NCBI RefSeq assembly: GCF_024609325.1
Contig: NZ_JANHMQ010000002.1
Location: 845,295-909,294 of the forward strand
Reading direction: 5' to 3'
Origin: Geothrix fuzhouensis
Lineage (GTDB): Bacteria; Acidobacteriota; Holophagae; Holophagales; Holophagaceae
DNA: 64,000 bases
The notes under the pieces are model-generated. The model saw nothing but the letters and a program-made list of their open reading frames with translations. It searched no databases and was not told the origin of the DNA. Shown one piece after another: positions 18,611 through 27,821 of the stretch (position 1 is its first letter; each line of letters starts with the position of its first letter). The translations under genes were made by a program, and so were the position numbers.

Positions 18611-18642
18611 AAGAAACGCCTCGCCTTCGCGGGGCGTTTCTT
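18611..18642. terminator. Rho-independent terminator after the groEL fragment
   Basis: AAGAAACGCC and GGCGTTTCTT pair around a GC-rich loop; usable in both directions. Its presence suggests the fragment once ended a full transcription unit. Confidence 0.75.
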
Positions 18643-18971
18643 ATGGGTCGGGCCACCTGGGCGCCTCGCGAAAAGGGGACTTGGAGATCCAGTAAACACC
18701 CTCACGAAGTGATAAAAAAATACCCGCACGGGGGTTGAGGTCTAGAGAAAAAAACCTACCCGGGCCCGGCAGGACAACCCAGTGCAAGGACAGGCCTAAC
18801 CCGCGTTGTTTCTGGGAAGTGTCTCGTACAAACGAGGCCTTTTTCTTATATACGACAACATAGTCATTTTTAATTCACACCAATGGGTTGACTATGGAAT
18901 CAGCCGGGCGGATGCTTCCTGTCGAACCCCCGGGAATACCTCCCAGGGACCTTGAAAAGGCAGGGGAACCC
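18643..18971. other. Intergenic region upstream of the redox operon
   Basis: About 330 bases without a convincing gene. A weak hairpin with a T-run (GTCTCGT-ACAA-ACGAGGC then TTTTTCTT, near 18821-18846) could be a terminator or attenuator. A+T-rich sequence follows (about 18840-18890) and is the likely promoter zone. An in-frame extension of the next gene back to ATG 18894 is possible but lacks a ribosome-binding site. Confidence 0.4.
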
Positions 18972-19745
18972 ATGGGCATGGGCCTTCTCTTCGACGCCAC
19001 GCGCTGCATTGGTTGCGGCGCCTGTAGCTCCGCATGCAAGGAGCAGAACAAGCTACCCGGCAAGGTAGAGGAGGTGTTGACGGCCTACACCTGGACGACA
19101 GTCCAGGAGAAGGAGGGCCTCAACGTGCGCCGGCTCTGCATGCACTGCGAGGTGCCCACCTGCGCCTCCGTCTGTCCCGTCGGCGCCCTGACCAAGACCC
19201 CGGAGGGCCCCGTGGTCTACGATGCCGAGCGGTGCATGGGCTGCCGGTATTGCATGATGGCCTGCCCCTTCGAGATCCCGAAATACCAATGGGATCGGCC
19301 TGTCCCCGTGGTCGGCAAGTGCATCCTGTGCGCCGGTCGCCTCAAGGAAGGCAAGCCCACCGCCTGCGCCGAGGCCTGCCCGGCGGAGGCCACCATCTTC
19401 GGGAAGAAGGAGGACCTGATCTGGGAGGCCCGGACTCGCATCCGCCAGAAGCCGGGTGCCTATGTGGACCACATCTATGGGCTCACCGAGGCTGGTGGCA
19501 CTTCGGTCCTGATGATCTCCAACGTGTCCTTCGACAAGCTGGGCTTGAAGACCAATCTGCCGGGAGAACCGCCGGCCATGAAGACCTGGCAGGTGCTGTC
19601 CAACATCCCCGACTTTGTCGCGGTATGGGCTGTCTTCCTCTACGGAGTCCACTGGATCACCGCGCGGAGAGAGGTTGTGGCCAAGGCCGGAACCAATGGC
19701 AATGGCGGCCATGGACAAGGTAATGGACGGGAGGACCGGTCATGA
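18972..19745 (+). CDS. Four-cluster ferredoxin-like subunit (HybA/NrfC/DmsB type) with C-terminal membrane helix
   Basis: A 257-residue electron-transfer subunit. Four cysteine groups can hold four 4Fe-4S clusters: CIGCGACSSAC, CMHC...CASVCP, CMGCRYCMMACP and CILC...CAEACP. Near the C-terminus one hydrophobic segment (FVAVWAVFLYGVHWI) could anchor it to the membrane, as in HybA. ATG 18972 follows AGGGGAA and begins close to the first cysteine motif as in relatives; ATG 18894 is an alternative. It overlaps the NrfD gene by ATGA. No catalytic partner subunit is encoded nearby. Confidence 0.88.
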   Translation: MGMGLLFDATRCIGCGACSSACKEQNKLPGKVEEVLTAYTWTTVQEKEGLNVRRLCMHCEVPTCASVCPVGALTKTPEGPVVYDAERCMGCRYCMMACPFEIPKYQWDRPVPVVGKCILCAGRLKEGKPTACAEACPAEATIFGKKEDLIWEARTRIRQKPGAYVDHIYGLTEAGGTSVLMISNVSFDKLGLKTNLPGEPPAMKTWQVLSNIPDFVAVWAVFLYGVHWITARREVVAKAGTNGNGGHGQGNGREDRS

Positions 19746-20911
19746 ATACCCTCGCCACGCTCGCACCCCGCCGGTTCCGTCCCGGCTTCTGGACTGGGGT
19801 TTTCGTCATCCTTTTCTTGGCCTTCTGTGCCGTGACCATCATTCGCTACACCAAGGGGCTGGGCGCGGTCACCAATCTCAGCGACCAGTTCCCTTGGGGG
19901 CTCTGGATCGGCTTCGACCTGCTCTGCGGTGTGGGCCTGGCGGCCGGCGCCTTCACCCTCACCGCCGTGGTGCACCTCTTCAACCTCAAGCGTTTCGAGC
20001 CCATCGTGCGTCCCACGATCCTCACCGGGTTCCTGGGCTATGCCTTCGTGATCGTGGCGCTGCTGCTGGATCTGGGCCAGCCCTGGCGCATCTGGCACGC
20101 CATCGTCTACTGGAATACCCATTCTGTCATGTTCGAGGTGGCCTGGTGCGTGATGCTCTACACCACGGTGCTGGCAGTGGAGTTTGCACCGGTGGTGCTG
20201 GAGCGGTTCGGCTTCCACGCGCCAGCTCGGCTCATCCACCAGCTCATCACGCCCCTGGTGATCCTCGGTGTGATCCTCTCGACCCTCCACCAGTCCTCGC
20301 TGGGCTCGCTCTACCTCATCGTCCCCAGCAAGCTCCACCCGCTCTGGTACTCACCGATGCTGCCGCTGCACTTCTACATTTCCGCCATCGGGGCGGGCAT
20401 CGGCATGATCATCCTGGAGTCGTATCTCAGCAAGCGTGCCTTCCACCACCACCTGGAGATGGACCTGCTGGAGCCCTTGGCCCGCGGCATGGTGGTGGCC
20501 CTCGGCATCTACGGCCTCATGCGCCTGCAGGGGATCGCCCGCAACCACGCCTTCGGGACGATTACCAACCTCAGCTATGAGGGCCGGATGTTCCTCATCG
20601 AGTTCACGCTCGGTGTCGTGCTGCCGGTGATCCTGATGTCTTTCCGCCGCCTGCGCACCAACCAGGACTGGCTGGTGGGCGGCGCCTTCCTGGCTGTGCT
20701 CGGCTTCGTCATGAACCGGCTGAATGTCAGCATCACCGGCATGGAAGCGGCCTCCGGCACCCGCTACCTCCCCTCCGCCATGGAGATCATCGTCTCGCTG
20801 GGCTTGGTGGGCACAGGCATGGCGGTCTTCGCCTTCGCGGTGCGGAACTTCTCCATCTTCCCAGAAGGCCCCGTGGCCGGTCGCCCCAAGGAACCAGCAG
20901 TAGGAGCCTAA
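19742..20911 (+). CDS. NrfD/PsrC-type integral membrane subunit
   Basis: A 389-residue protein with about ten hydrophobic segments and the NrfD/HybB features: KGLGAVTNLSDQFPWGLWIGFD in the first third (quinone-side motif region) and a W/H-rich core (WHAIVYWNTHSVMFEVAWC). These subunits exchange electrons between the quinone pool and a ferredoxin-like partner, and some translocate protons. It is translationally coupled to the Fe-S subunit gene, and the kinase gene starts four bases after its stop. Confidence 0.9.
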   Translation: MNTLATLAPRRFRPGFWTGVFVILFLAFCAVTIIRYTKGLGAVTNLSDQFPWGLWIGFDLLCGVGLAAGAFTLTAVVHLFNLKRFEPIVRPTILTGFLGYAFVIVALLLDLGQPWRIWHAIVYWNTHSVMFEVAWCVMLYTTVLAVEFAPVVLERFGFHAPARLIHQLITPLVILGVILSTLHQSSLGSLYLIVPSKLHPLWYSPMLPLHFYISAIGAGIGMIILESYLSKRAFHHHLEMDLLEPLARGMVVALGIYGLMRLQGIARNHAFGTITNLSYEGRMFLIEFTLGVVLPVILMSFRRLRTNQDWLVGGAFLAVLGFVMNRLNVSITGMEAASGTRYLPSAMEIIVSLGLVGTGMAVFAFAVRNFSIFPEGPVAGRPKEPAVGA

Positions 20912-20914
20912 GCC

Positions 20915-22435
<1,521 letters not shown>

Positions 22436-22445
22436 GAGGTTTTCC

Positions 22446-23573
22446 ATGACCGCCCTATTGATCATCTTCATGTTCGTCGCTTTTGTGGGCATCGACTTTT
22501 TGGTGCGCACGAGCCTTCGCCGAATGCGGGAGAAGAAGGAGCGGCAAGCTCGCGAGGCCGTGCTGAACACTGCCATCCACCTCGACTTCACCTACGAGGC
22601 CAAGAGCCTCAAACGCGTGGAGGTGCCCAATCCCAAGGCTCGCATTCTGGCCGTCGATGACGAGTCGGTGGTGCTCGATTCCTTCCGCCGCATCCTGGTG
22701 CTGGAAGGCTTCAGCGTCGATACCGTCGAGCACGGTCCCGAGGCCCTGGGGCTGATCCAGCGGCACGATTACGACTTCCTCTTCACCGATCTCAAGATGC
22801 CGGATATGGATGGCGTCGAAGTGGTGAAGGCGGCGAAGCACCTACGGCCGGACGTGGACGTGGTGGTGATCACGGGTTACGGCAGCATCGAGACGGCCGT
22901 GGAGACCCTCCAGCACGGCGCCTGCGAATACATCCAGAAGCCGTTCACCGCCGACGAACTGGCGGACTTCGCGAAGAAGCTGCTCATCAAGCGTGAGGCC
23001 CGCATCGAGGCCCAGCGGCGACCCAACGTGCGCGTGGTGGCTCCGGAGATGGCCGAGGTGGTCTCTGCGAGCGAGTTCTGCGTGCCCGGCGGCGCCTTCC
23101 TGTCCCCAGGCCACGCCTGGGTGCGGATCGAGCCGGAAGGCCTGGTTCGCGTGGGCATCGATGATTTCGTGCGGAAGGCGCTTGGCACCGTGAAGGCCGT
23201 GGTGCTGCCGGAACGCGGGAAGACCTTCCGGCAAGGCGAGACCCTGTTCACGCTGAAGGGGCCCGAGGGGCTCGTGCACGTCGCCGCGCCGCTCAGCGGC
23301 CGCATCGAGCACGACAACGCCGGTCTGCTTACGGAACCGGCCGAACTGATGCACAGCCCCTATGATCGCGGCTGGGTCTGCCTCATGACGCCGAGCGATC
23401 TGGCCGGTGAGCTGCCGGCCCTGAAGATCGGTCAGCCCGTCATCGACTGGTACCAGGATGAGATCACCCGGCTGCGGAATCCCGATTCACCCCAGGTGAC
23501 CGGGGCTGGTGCCCTTGACTGGTCCATTTTCGAGCGGCAGTTCCTGGGCCAGAGCGAGCACGCCAAGGTCTGA
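22446..23573 (+). CDS. Membrane-tethered response regulator fused to a degenerate GcvH-like (lipoyl-fold) domain
   Basis: A 375-residue protein. Residues 3-19 form a membrane anchor and are followed by a basic helix. A receiver domain spans about 65-180, with acidic pair Asp71-Asp72, phospho-acceptor Asp115 (LFTDLKMPD), Thr143 and Lys165. A GcvH-like fold spans about 205-335 (GHAWVRI, VGIDDFVRKALG, APLSGRIE, SPYDRGWVCLM). In GcvH the lipoylated lysine sits 12 residues before the end of the PVSG-type motif; here that position is Glu274 (in GPEGLVHVAAPLSG). There is no DNA-binding or enzymatic output domain. AGGAGG lies just upstream of ATG 22446. Confidence 0.88.
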   Translation: MTALLIIFMFVAFVGIDFLVRTSLRRMREKKERQAREAVLNTAIHLDFTYEAKSLKRVEVPNPKARILAVDDESVVLDSFRRILVLEGFSVDTVEHGPEALGLIQRHDYDFLFTDLKMPDMDGVEVVKAAKHLRPDVDVVVITGYGSIETAVETLQHGACEYIQKPFTADELADFAKKLLIKREARIEAQRRPNVRVVAPEMAEVVSASEFCVPGGAFLSPGHAWVRIEPEGLVRVGIDDFVRKALGTVKAVVLPERGKTFRQGETLFTLKGPEGLVHVAAPLSGRIEHDNAGLLTEPAELMHSPYDRGWVCLMTPSDLAGELPALKIGQPVIDWYQDEITRLRNPDSPQVTGAGALDWSIFERQFLGQSEHAKV

Positions 23574-23589
23574 TGGCCGGAAAGCCCTG

Positions 23590-23621
23590 GAGAGCTTCGA
23601 AGCCTAGGCTTCGAAGCTCTC
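23590..23621. terminator. Perfect 32-bp palindrome between the response regulator and lipA
   Basis: GAGAGCTTCGAAGCCT and its exact reverse complement meet with no loop. The right arm encodes the last residues of LipA (SFEA and stop), so the palindrome overlaps coding sequence. It likely serves as a bidirectional terminator of the two convergent units, though the T-runs are short. Confidence 0.6.
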
Positions 23622-24488
23622 TTTCGCGTGGTAGCTGGACCGCACCAGGGGCGCGGATTCCACGCGCTGAAAGCCCATCTCGATCCCCTTCCGCCGGTAC
23701 AGGTCGAACTCGGTCGGCTCCACGAAACGCTCAAGGGGCAGGTGCAGTTCCGAGGGCGGAAGGTATTGCCCGATGGTGGCGATATCCACGCGGGAGGCAC
23801 GCCAGTCGGACATGAGCGCCAGCACCTGGTCCGGGGTCTCCCCCAGACCCACCATGATCCCGCTCTTCACGCGCATGGCCGGGGCGTGGGCGTCGCGCCA
23901 CTCCGCCGTCCGGCGCAGTACCGCGAGGCTCTGGAGGTAGTCGGCATCGGGCCGCACCCGCCGGTAGAGGTGGGGCACCGTCTCGACATTGTGGTTCAGC
24001 ACGTCGGGTCGGGCCTCCAGCACCGTGAGCAGCGCGGCTTCGCTGCCGCGGAAATCGGGGATGAGCACCTCCACGCCGCAGTGAGGCGACAGGGTGCGGA
24101 TCCACTGGATGGTGGCGGCGAAGTGCGTGGAGCCCCCGTCCGGCAGGTCGTCCCGGTTCACGGAGGTGACCACGGCGAACTTCAGGCCCAGCCGGGCCAC
24201 GGCTTCCGCCACACGCTGGGGCTCACCCGGATCCAGCTCGCCGGGGCGCCCTTTGCCCACATTGCAGAAGCCGCAGTGCCGGGTGCAGACGTCGCCCATG
24301 AGCATGAAGGTGGCCGTGCGATGCACGCCCCAGCACTCGTGCAGGTTGGGGCAGCGGGCTTCCTCGCAGACCGTCACCAGCCGCTGCTCGCGGATGAGGC
24401 TTTCAACTTCCGCCACCACCTCCGGCGCCGGCACGCGGATCTTCAGCCAATCGGGACGGGGACCGGGGAGGACGGGGGGGCGGGCCAT
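23604..24488 (-). CDS. lipA: Lipoyl synthase
   Basis: A 294-residue radical-SAM enzyme that inserts two sulfurs into protein-bound octanoyl groups. It has the auxiliary cluster ligands Cys41, Cys46 and Cys52 (CEEARCPNLHEC), the radical-SAM motif CTRHCGFC (Cys68, 72, 75), and the conserved C-terminal RSSY that holds the auxiliary cluster Ser. Start at MARPPVLPG fits the family; the in-frame extension to 24563 only translates intergenic repeats. It lies convergent to the GcvH-domain regulator. Confidence 0.97.
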   Translation of the reverse strand: MARPPVLPGPRPDWLKIRVPAPEVVAEVESLIREQRLVTVCEEARCPNLHECWGVHRTATFMLMGDVCTRHCGFCNVGKGRPGELDPGEPQRVAEAVARLGLKFAVVTSVNRDDLPDGGSTHFAATIQWIRTLSPHCGVEVLIPDFRGSEAALLTVLEARPDVLNHNVETVPHLYRRVRPDADYLQSLAVLRRTAEWRDAHAPAMRVKSGIMVGLGETPDQVLALMSDWRASRVDIATIGQYLPPSELHLPLERFVEPTEFDLYRRKGIEMGFQRVESAPLVRSSYHAKESFEA

Positions 24489-24511
24489 AGCCCTCCATTG
24501 TGGAGGGATTA

Positions 24512-24602
24512 GCCACGGATAAACATGGATGAACACAGATGGGTTTGGCCGGGCATAGGGCATCTTTATTTTAATCAGTGTTTATCCGTGTTCATTCATG
24601 GC
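24512..24602. repeat. Imperfect 29-bp inverted repeat of 10-base ACGGATAAAC-type units
   Basis: Arms 24512-24540 and 24574-24602 match at about four of five positions. Each arm has units such as GGATAAACA and GGATGAACA with a 10-base period. They lie between divergent lipA and scpA. Confidence 0.6.
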
Positions 24603-24657
24603 AGATCCTGCTTCGTCCCGCAGGTTGAGGCCGCCTCGTCCCGGGTAGAATGAACGC

Positions 24658-25473
24658 ATGTCCGACACCCCCCAGGAAATCCCCGAATCGGTAGCTGAGG
24701 TTTCGCCTGCGCCAGAGGCCCCGAAAACCTTCGAGGCGCCCAAGGGCTTCGAAACAAAGTTCCGGGGGTTGGCCCTGCACTTGTCCGCTTTCGACGGTCC
24801 CCTGGATCTCCTGCTGCACCTCATCCATGAACAGAAGCTGGACCTCCTGAACCTGCCCATGGCGGATGTCACGCGGCAGTACATGGACTACCTCGCGCTC
24901 ATGGAGGAGCTGAACCTGGAGATCGCGGCGGAGTTCGTGGCCATGGCCGCCCAGCTGTTGCAGATCAAGTCGCGGCTCATGCTGCCTCGCCCGCCCCAGG
25001 AGACCGGCGAGGAGGATCCCCGCGAGGCGCTGGTGCAGCGGCTGCTGGACTATCAGCAGGTGAAGGCCGCGGCCATGGTTCTATCGGATCGCGAATCCGA
25101 CTGGCAGAAGATCGCCTTCGCGCCGGGCCTGGATCTGGAGGACCACAAGCGCGTGGAGGAGGAGCCCATCCGCGCCACCCTCTTCGATCTTCTGGGCGCC
25201 TACCGGGAGGCCCTGAAGCGCCTGCTGCCGCCGCCCCCCGTGGAGGTGCGAACCCAGCCCAAGACGCTGGAGCAGCGGGTGGTGGAAGTGCTGCGCGACT
25301 TGCAGGATGGCTTGTGGAAGCCTTTCCAGGGCCTGCTGGGACAGGCCCGCAGCCGGGAGGAACTGGTGCTCACTTTCCTCGCGCTGCTTGAATTGGTCCG
25401 TACGGGTCGCATCGCCTTGGTCCAGGGTGAGACCTTCGGGGAGATCCGCGTCAAGGCCGCCGAGGCCGCGTGA
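24658..25473 (+). CDS. scpA: Segregation and condensation protein A
   Basis: A 271-residue kleisin. After a Pro/Glu-rich leader (1-35) comes the ScpA N-terminal motif FDGPLDLLLHLIHEQKLDLL, then ADVTRQYMDYL and AAEFVAMAAQLLQIKSRLMLP. The C-terminal winged-helix part is near VLTFLALLELVRTGRIALVQ. It bridges SMC dimers in chromosome condensation together with ScpB, which is not adjacent here. Its stop overlaps the GTG start of the next gene. Confidence 0.95.
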   Translation: MSDTPQEIPESVAEVSPAPEAPKTFEAPKGFETKFRGLALHLSAFDGPLDLLLHLIHEQKLDLLNLPMADVTRQYMDYLALMEELNLEIAAEFVAMAAQLLQIKSRLMLPRPPQETGEEDPREALVQRLLDYQQVKAAAMVLSDRESDWQKIAFAPGLDLEDHKRVEEEPIRATLFDLLGAYREALKRLLPPPPVEVRTQPKTLEQRVVEVLRDLQDGLWKPFQGLLGQARSREELVLTFLALLELVRTGRIALVQGETFGEIRVKAAEAA

Positions 25474-25940
25474 ACGACGCGCCGATTTCGCTGCGCAGCG
25501 CCTGCCACCTGGCTCGGCTGGTGGGCTTGGCCCTTTGCATCGGCACGCCGGTGCTCATCGGCGGCCTGATTCTCGCCGGCCTGGTGCCCCCGGGGGAGCA
25601 ACTGCCCGAGGGCACCTATCTCCAGCTTGGTCACGTCTTCACGGGTCTGGTCTTCCTGTCGGCCGCCTGGGTGCTTTGGCGCCGCGGAACCATGTTGAAG
25701 GCCTTCCATCAAGTCTCCGAGCCTCGCCGGGCCGGCGTGGTGCTGCGGGAGACCCTGCTCTACGCAGCGCTGTTCGAGCTGAGCAGTATTTACGGTTTGG
25801 TCTACTGGGTCCTGGTGGGAAAGCATTCTGCGCGCCATGCGTTCGGCTTCATCATTCTCTCTCCGCTCCTGTTCCTGGTTCTCGCGCCCCGGCTCGGGCA
25901 CTGGAGGAAGGCCTTGGAACCAGCCCCTGGGGAGGCCTGA
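25470..25940 (+). CDS. Small four-helix membrane protein, unknown function
   Basis: A 156-residue integral membrane protein with about four hydrophobic helices (near residues 17-40, 50-68, 92-115 and 120-140). GTG start overlaps the scpA stop (GTGA), so expression is coupled. A conserved-looking PPGEQLPEGTYLQLGHVF segment lies between helices 1 and 2. I do not recognise a family. Its coupling to scpA may be purely positional. Confidence 0.7.
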   Translation: MNDAPISLRSACHLARLVGLALCIGTPVLIGGLILAGLVPPGEQLPEGTYLQLGHVFTGLVFLSAAWVLWRRGTMLKAFHQVSEPRRAGVVLRETLLYAALFELSSIYGLVYWVLVGKHSARHAFGFIILSPLLFLVLAPRLGHWRKALEPAPGEA

Positions 25941-25993
25941 TGAGGCAGCGGACGTTATCCTGTGGATTGTTGTTCTAGATCCCAGGGGGACCC

Positions 25994-26497
25994 ATGCGCG
26001 AAGGTGAGACCCGACCAGGCCAGGAAGGTTCCCCGGATCAAACTCAGAAGCTGGTTCTGCCCATGACCTCGGATCCTGTCCAGCGGACTCAGAAGATCTC
26101 CATCCAGGCCGGAACCTCCGGGCAGACCCAAGCCTCCGAGGCCCAGGAGGGTGCCTCCCGGCCGTGGACCTGGAAACTGCTCCTGGGCTTCGGAGGCATT
26201 CTCGTGCTGGGGGGAGCGGTCTTCCTGCTGTCCTCGCGGGGCCCGGAGGCCCGGGTGCCCAAACCTCAGGGTGAGGCCTCCAAGGTGGGGACGCCTGATG
26301 CAATCCGGGCCTACCTGGACCAGGCTCAAACGGGGGATGTCCACGCCATGCGGATGCTCGGCGTGATGTACTACTACGGCCTCAATGTGCCGCAGGACCG
26401 CGAGGAGGGCCTCCGTTGGTACCGACAGGCGGCGGAGAAAGGCAGCGACGCGGCCCGCGAGGATCTTGCCAGGCTCCAGGTGGGCGCCGCGAAGTAG
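25994..26497 (+). CDS. Single-span membrane protein with C-terminal Sel1-like repeat
   Basis: A 167-residue protein. A polar Gln/Ser-rich cytoplasmic N-terminus (1-58) leads to one membrane helix (WKLLLGFGGILVLGGAVFLL), a linker, and a Sel1/TPR-like repeat (GDVHAMRMLGVMYYYGLNVPQ, then EGLRWYRQAAEKGSDAARED). Sel1 repeats bind proteins, often in envelope or signalling complexes. The partner is unknown. Confidence 0.75.
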   Translation: MREGETRPGQEGSPDQTQKLVLPMTSDPVQRTQKISIQAGTSGQTQASEAQEGASRPWTWKLLLGFGGILVLGGAVFLLSSRGPEARVPKPQGEASKVGTPDAIRAYLDQAQTGDVHAMRMLGVMYYYGLNVPQDREEGLRWYRQAAEKGSDAAREDLARLQVGAAK

Positions 26498-26500
26498 GCA

Positions 26501-27415
26501 TCAGAAGGTGACCACCACCTGCAGGCTGCCACCCCAGAAGTGGTAGGTCGAGGCCTTCTCGCCCCAGGTGGCTTCCGCCTTCAAGGCCAGGGATGGGTTC
26601 AGCGGCCAGTGCCCCGTGAGGCTGGCGAGGCGTTCCTGGGGACGGGAGCCGAGAAGGGAGGTCGCGATGCTGGTCGTGCTGCCCATCATGGATGAGCCGG
26701 CGCCGCCATAACCGAATCGGCCCCCATAGCCGCTGCCCCCCGTGGCCATGGCCGTGGTCGTGGAGGCGAGGCCCCCCCCGGAAGCGGTGCTCTCGATGAT
26801 GCCCCGCCCCCAGGCCAGCCGGAGGTTGTGCCACGTGGCGAAGTCGTTGCCTCCGAACCTGAGGTTCAGGATGCAGCCGTTATCAGAATCCCCGTAGGGT
26901 TCGTACTGGAGCCGCTGGTACCAGGCAGAGGCGCTCCAGGACCGGCCCTGATAGCCAGGGCCAGCCTGGAGCAGCCGGACTTCCTGGTTCCCGTCGAAGC
27001 GGCTGAGCGCCCCTCCCAGATCCACCTTCCATCCGCGGGTGACGTCCAGGTGCAGATCCACTTCCACCCGGCCTCTCGGCAGGATGTCCGTGTTGGTGCC
27101 ACCGCTGACGCCCAGGTAGATCGAAGAGGCCTTGCCGATGAGCAGGTAATTGCCCACGGAGAAAAGCGTGCCCTTGCCCTCGGGCCGATCGAATCCCACT
27201 GCGGCGAGCTGCCAGGGCCCGCCACGGGTGGGATAGATGGTGCCCTCAAGCGTCCAGCCTTTCCATCGGCCGTAGCCATCCGAGAACGCCTGGTCGTAGC
27301 CTCCGATGGCCACGCGCGTGAGGGTGGAGGGCTGGGGAAGGTCGAAGTCGAACGGATCCTCCTGAGCGGACAGCCCCAGGCAGGCCAGCAGGAGCATCGC
27401 GGAGCGCTTCGGCAT
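26501..27415 (-). CDS. Exported hypothetical protein (outer-membrane or surface type)
   Basis: A 304-residue protein with a signal peptide (AMLLLACLGLSAQ). The mature part is rich in Gly, Tyr, Trp and alternating beta-strand patterns (YLGVSGGTNTDILPRGRVEVDLHLD), ends in VVVTF with a terminal Phe, and has a Gly/Ser/Thr-rich loop near residues 225-260. A terminal aromatic residue and this rhythm suggest an outer-membrane beta-barrel. Start at the second ATG (27415) because it opens the signal peptide. Confidence 0.65.
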   Translation of the reverse strand: MPKRSAMLLLACLGLSAQEDPFDFDLPQPSTLTRVAIGGYDQAFSDGYGRWKGWTLEGTIYPTRGGPWQLAAVGFDRPEGKGTLFSVGNYLLIGKASSIYLGVSGGTNTDILPRGRVEVDLHLDVTRGWKVDLGGALSRFDGNQEVRLLQAGPGYQGRSWSASAWYQRLQYEPYGDSDNGCILNLRFGGNDFATWHNLRLAWGRGIIESTASGGGLASTTTAMATGGSGYGGRFGYGGAGSSMMGSTTSIATSLLGSRPQERLASLTGHWPLNPSLALKAEATWGEKASTYHFWGGSLQVVVTF

Positions 27416-27460
27416 CGGAACTCCAGGTCTGTGGATCAGGTTCGACAAGGGTGGGGCCGT

Positions 27461-27718
27461 TCAGCGGCCCCGGCCACCCTTACCGGCCATTCGCCCGAAC
27501 CTCTGGCCCGTGCCCGGCGTCTGGCCGCAACTGCCATCGCGCTTGCGGAGCTGGTCCCGAGTTCTCGCCTGATCGCGGGTTCGGACCTGGTCCTGATCGC
27601 GGGTCTGGGTCTGGGCCTGCTCCCGGGCCTGGGTTCGTGTCTGGTCTTTCTGGGGGGTCTGTGCTGAGAGGGCGAGGGCCGCGCCAAGCGCCGCGGCCAG
27701 GCAGATCAGGGTCTTCAT
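27461..27718 (-). CDS. Small secreted protein with TRDQ-type repeats
   Basis: An 85-residue protein: signal peptide (TLICLAAALGAALALSAQ), then a highly charged stretch of degenerate TRDQ/ARTQ units (RTRDQARTRDQLRKRD), and a Gly/Arg-rich tail with one cysteine. The start follows GGAGG (cctggaggc on the minus strand). The low-complexity repeat comes from short DNA repeats and may vary in length. Function is unknown. Confidence 0.55.
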   Translation of the reverse strand: MKTLICLAAALGAALALSAQTPQKDQTRTQAREQAQTQTRDQDQVRTRDQARTRDQLRKRDGSCGQTPGTGQRFGRMAGKGGRGR

Positions 27719-27821
27719 GAGTGCCTCCAGGTGGAGGTGCGGAAGGTGCCGCACATCTGGAGAGAGGGGTAGCCAGCACCGTTGGTTGAAGGGAATCCAA
27801 TTGACGTCAGGGTCGATGGAA

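Noticed and set aside
18972..20911. Polysulfide, nitrite or DMSO reductase operon
   Set aside because: Only the Fe-S and membrane subunits are present; no catalytic subunit is encoded nearby, so a substrate cannot be named.
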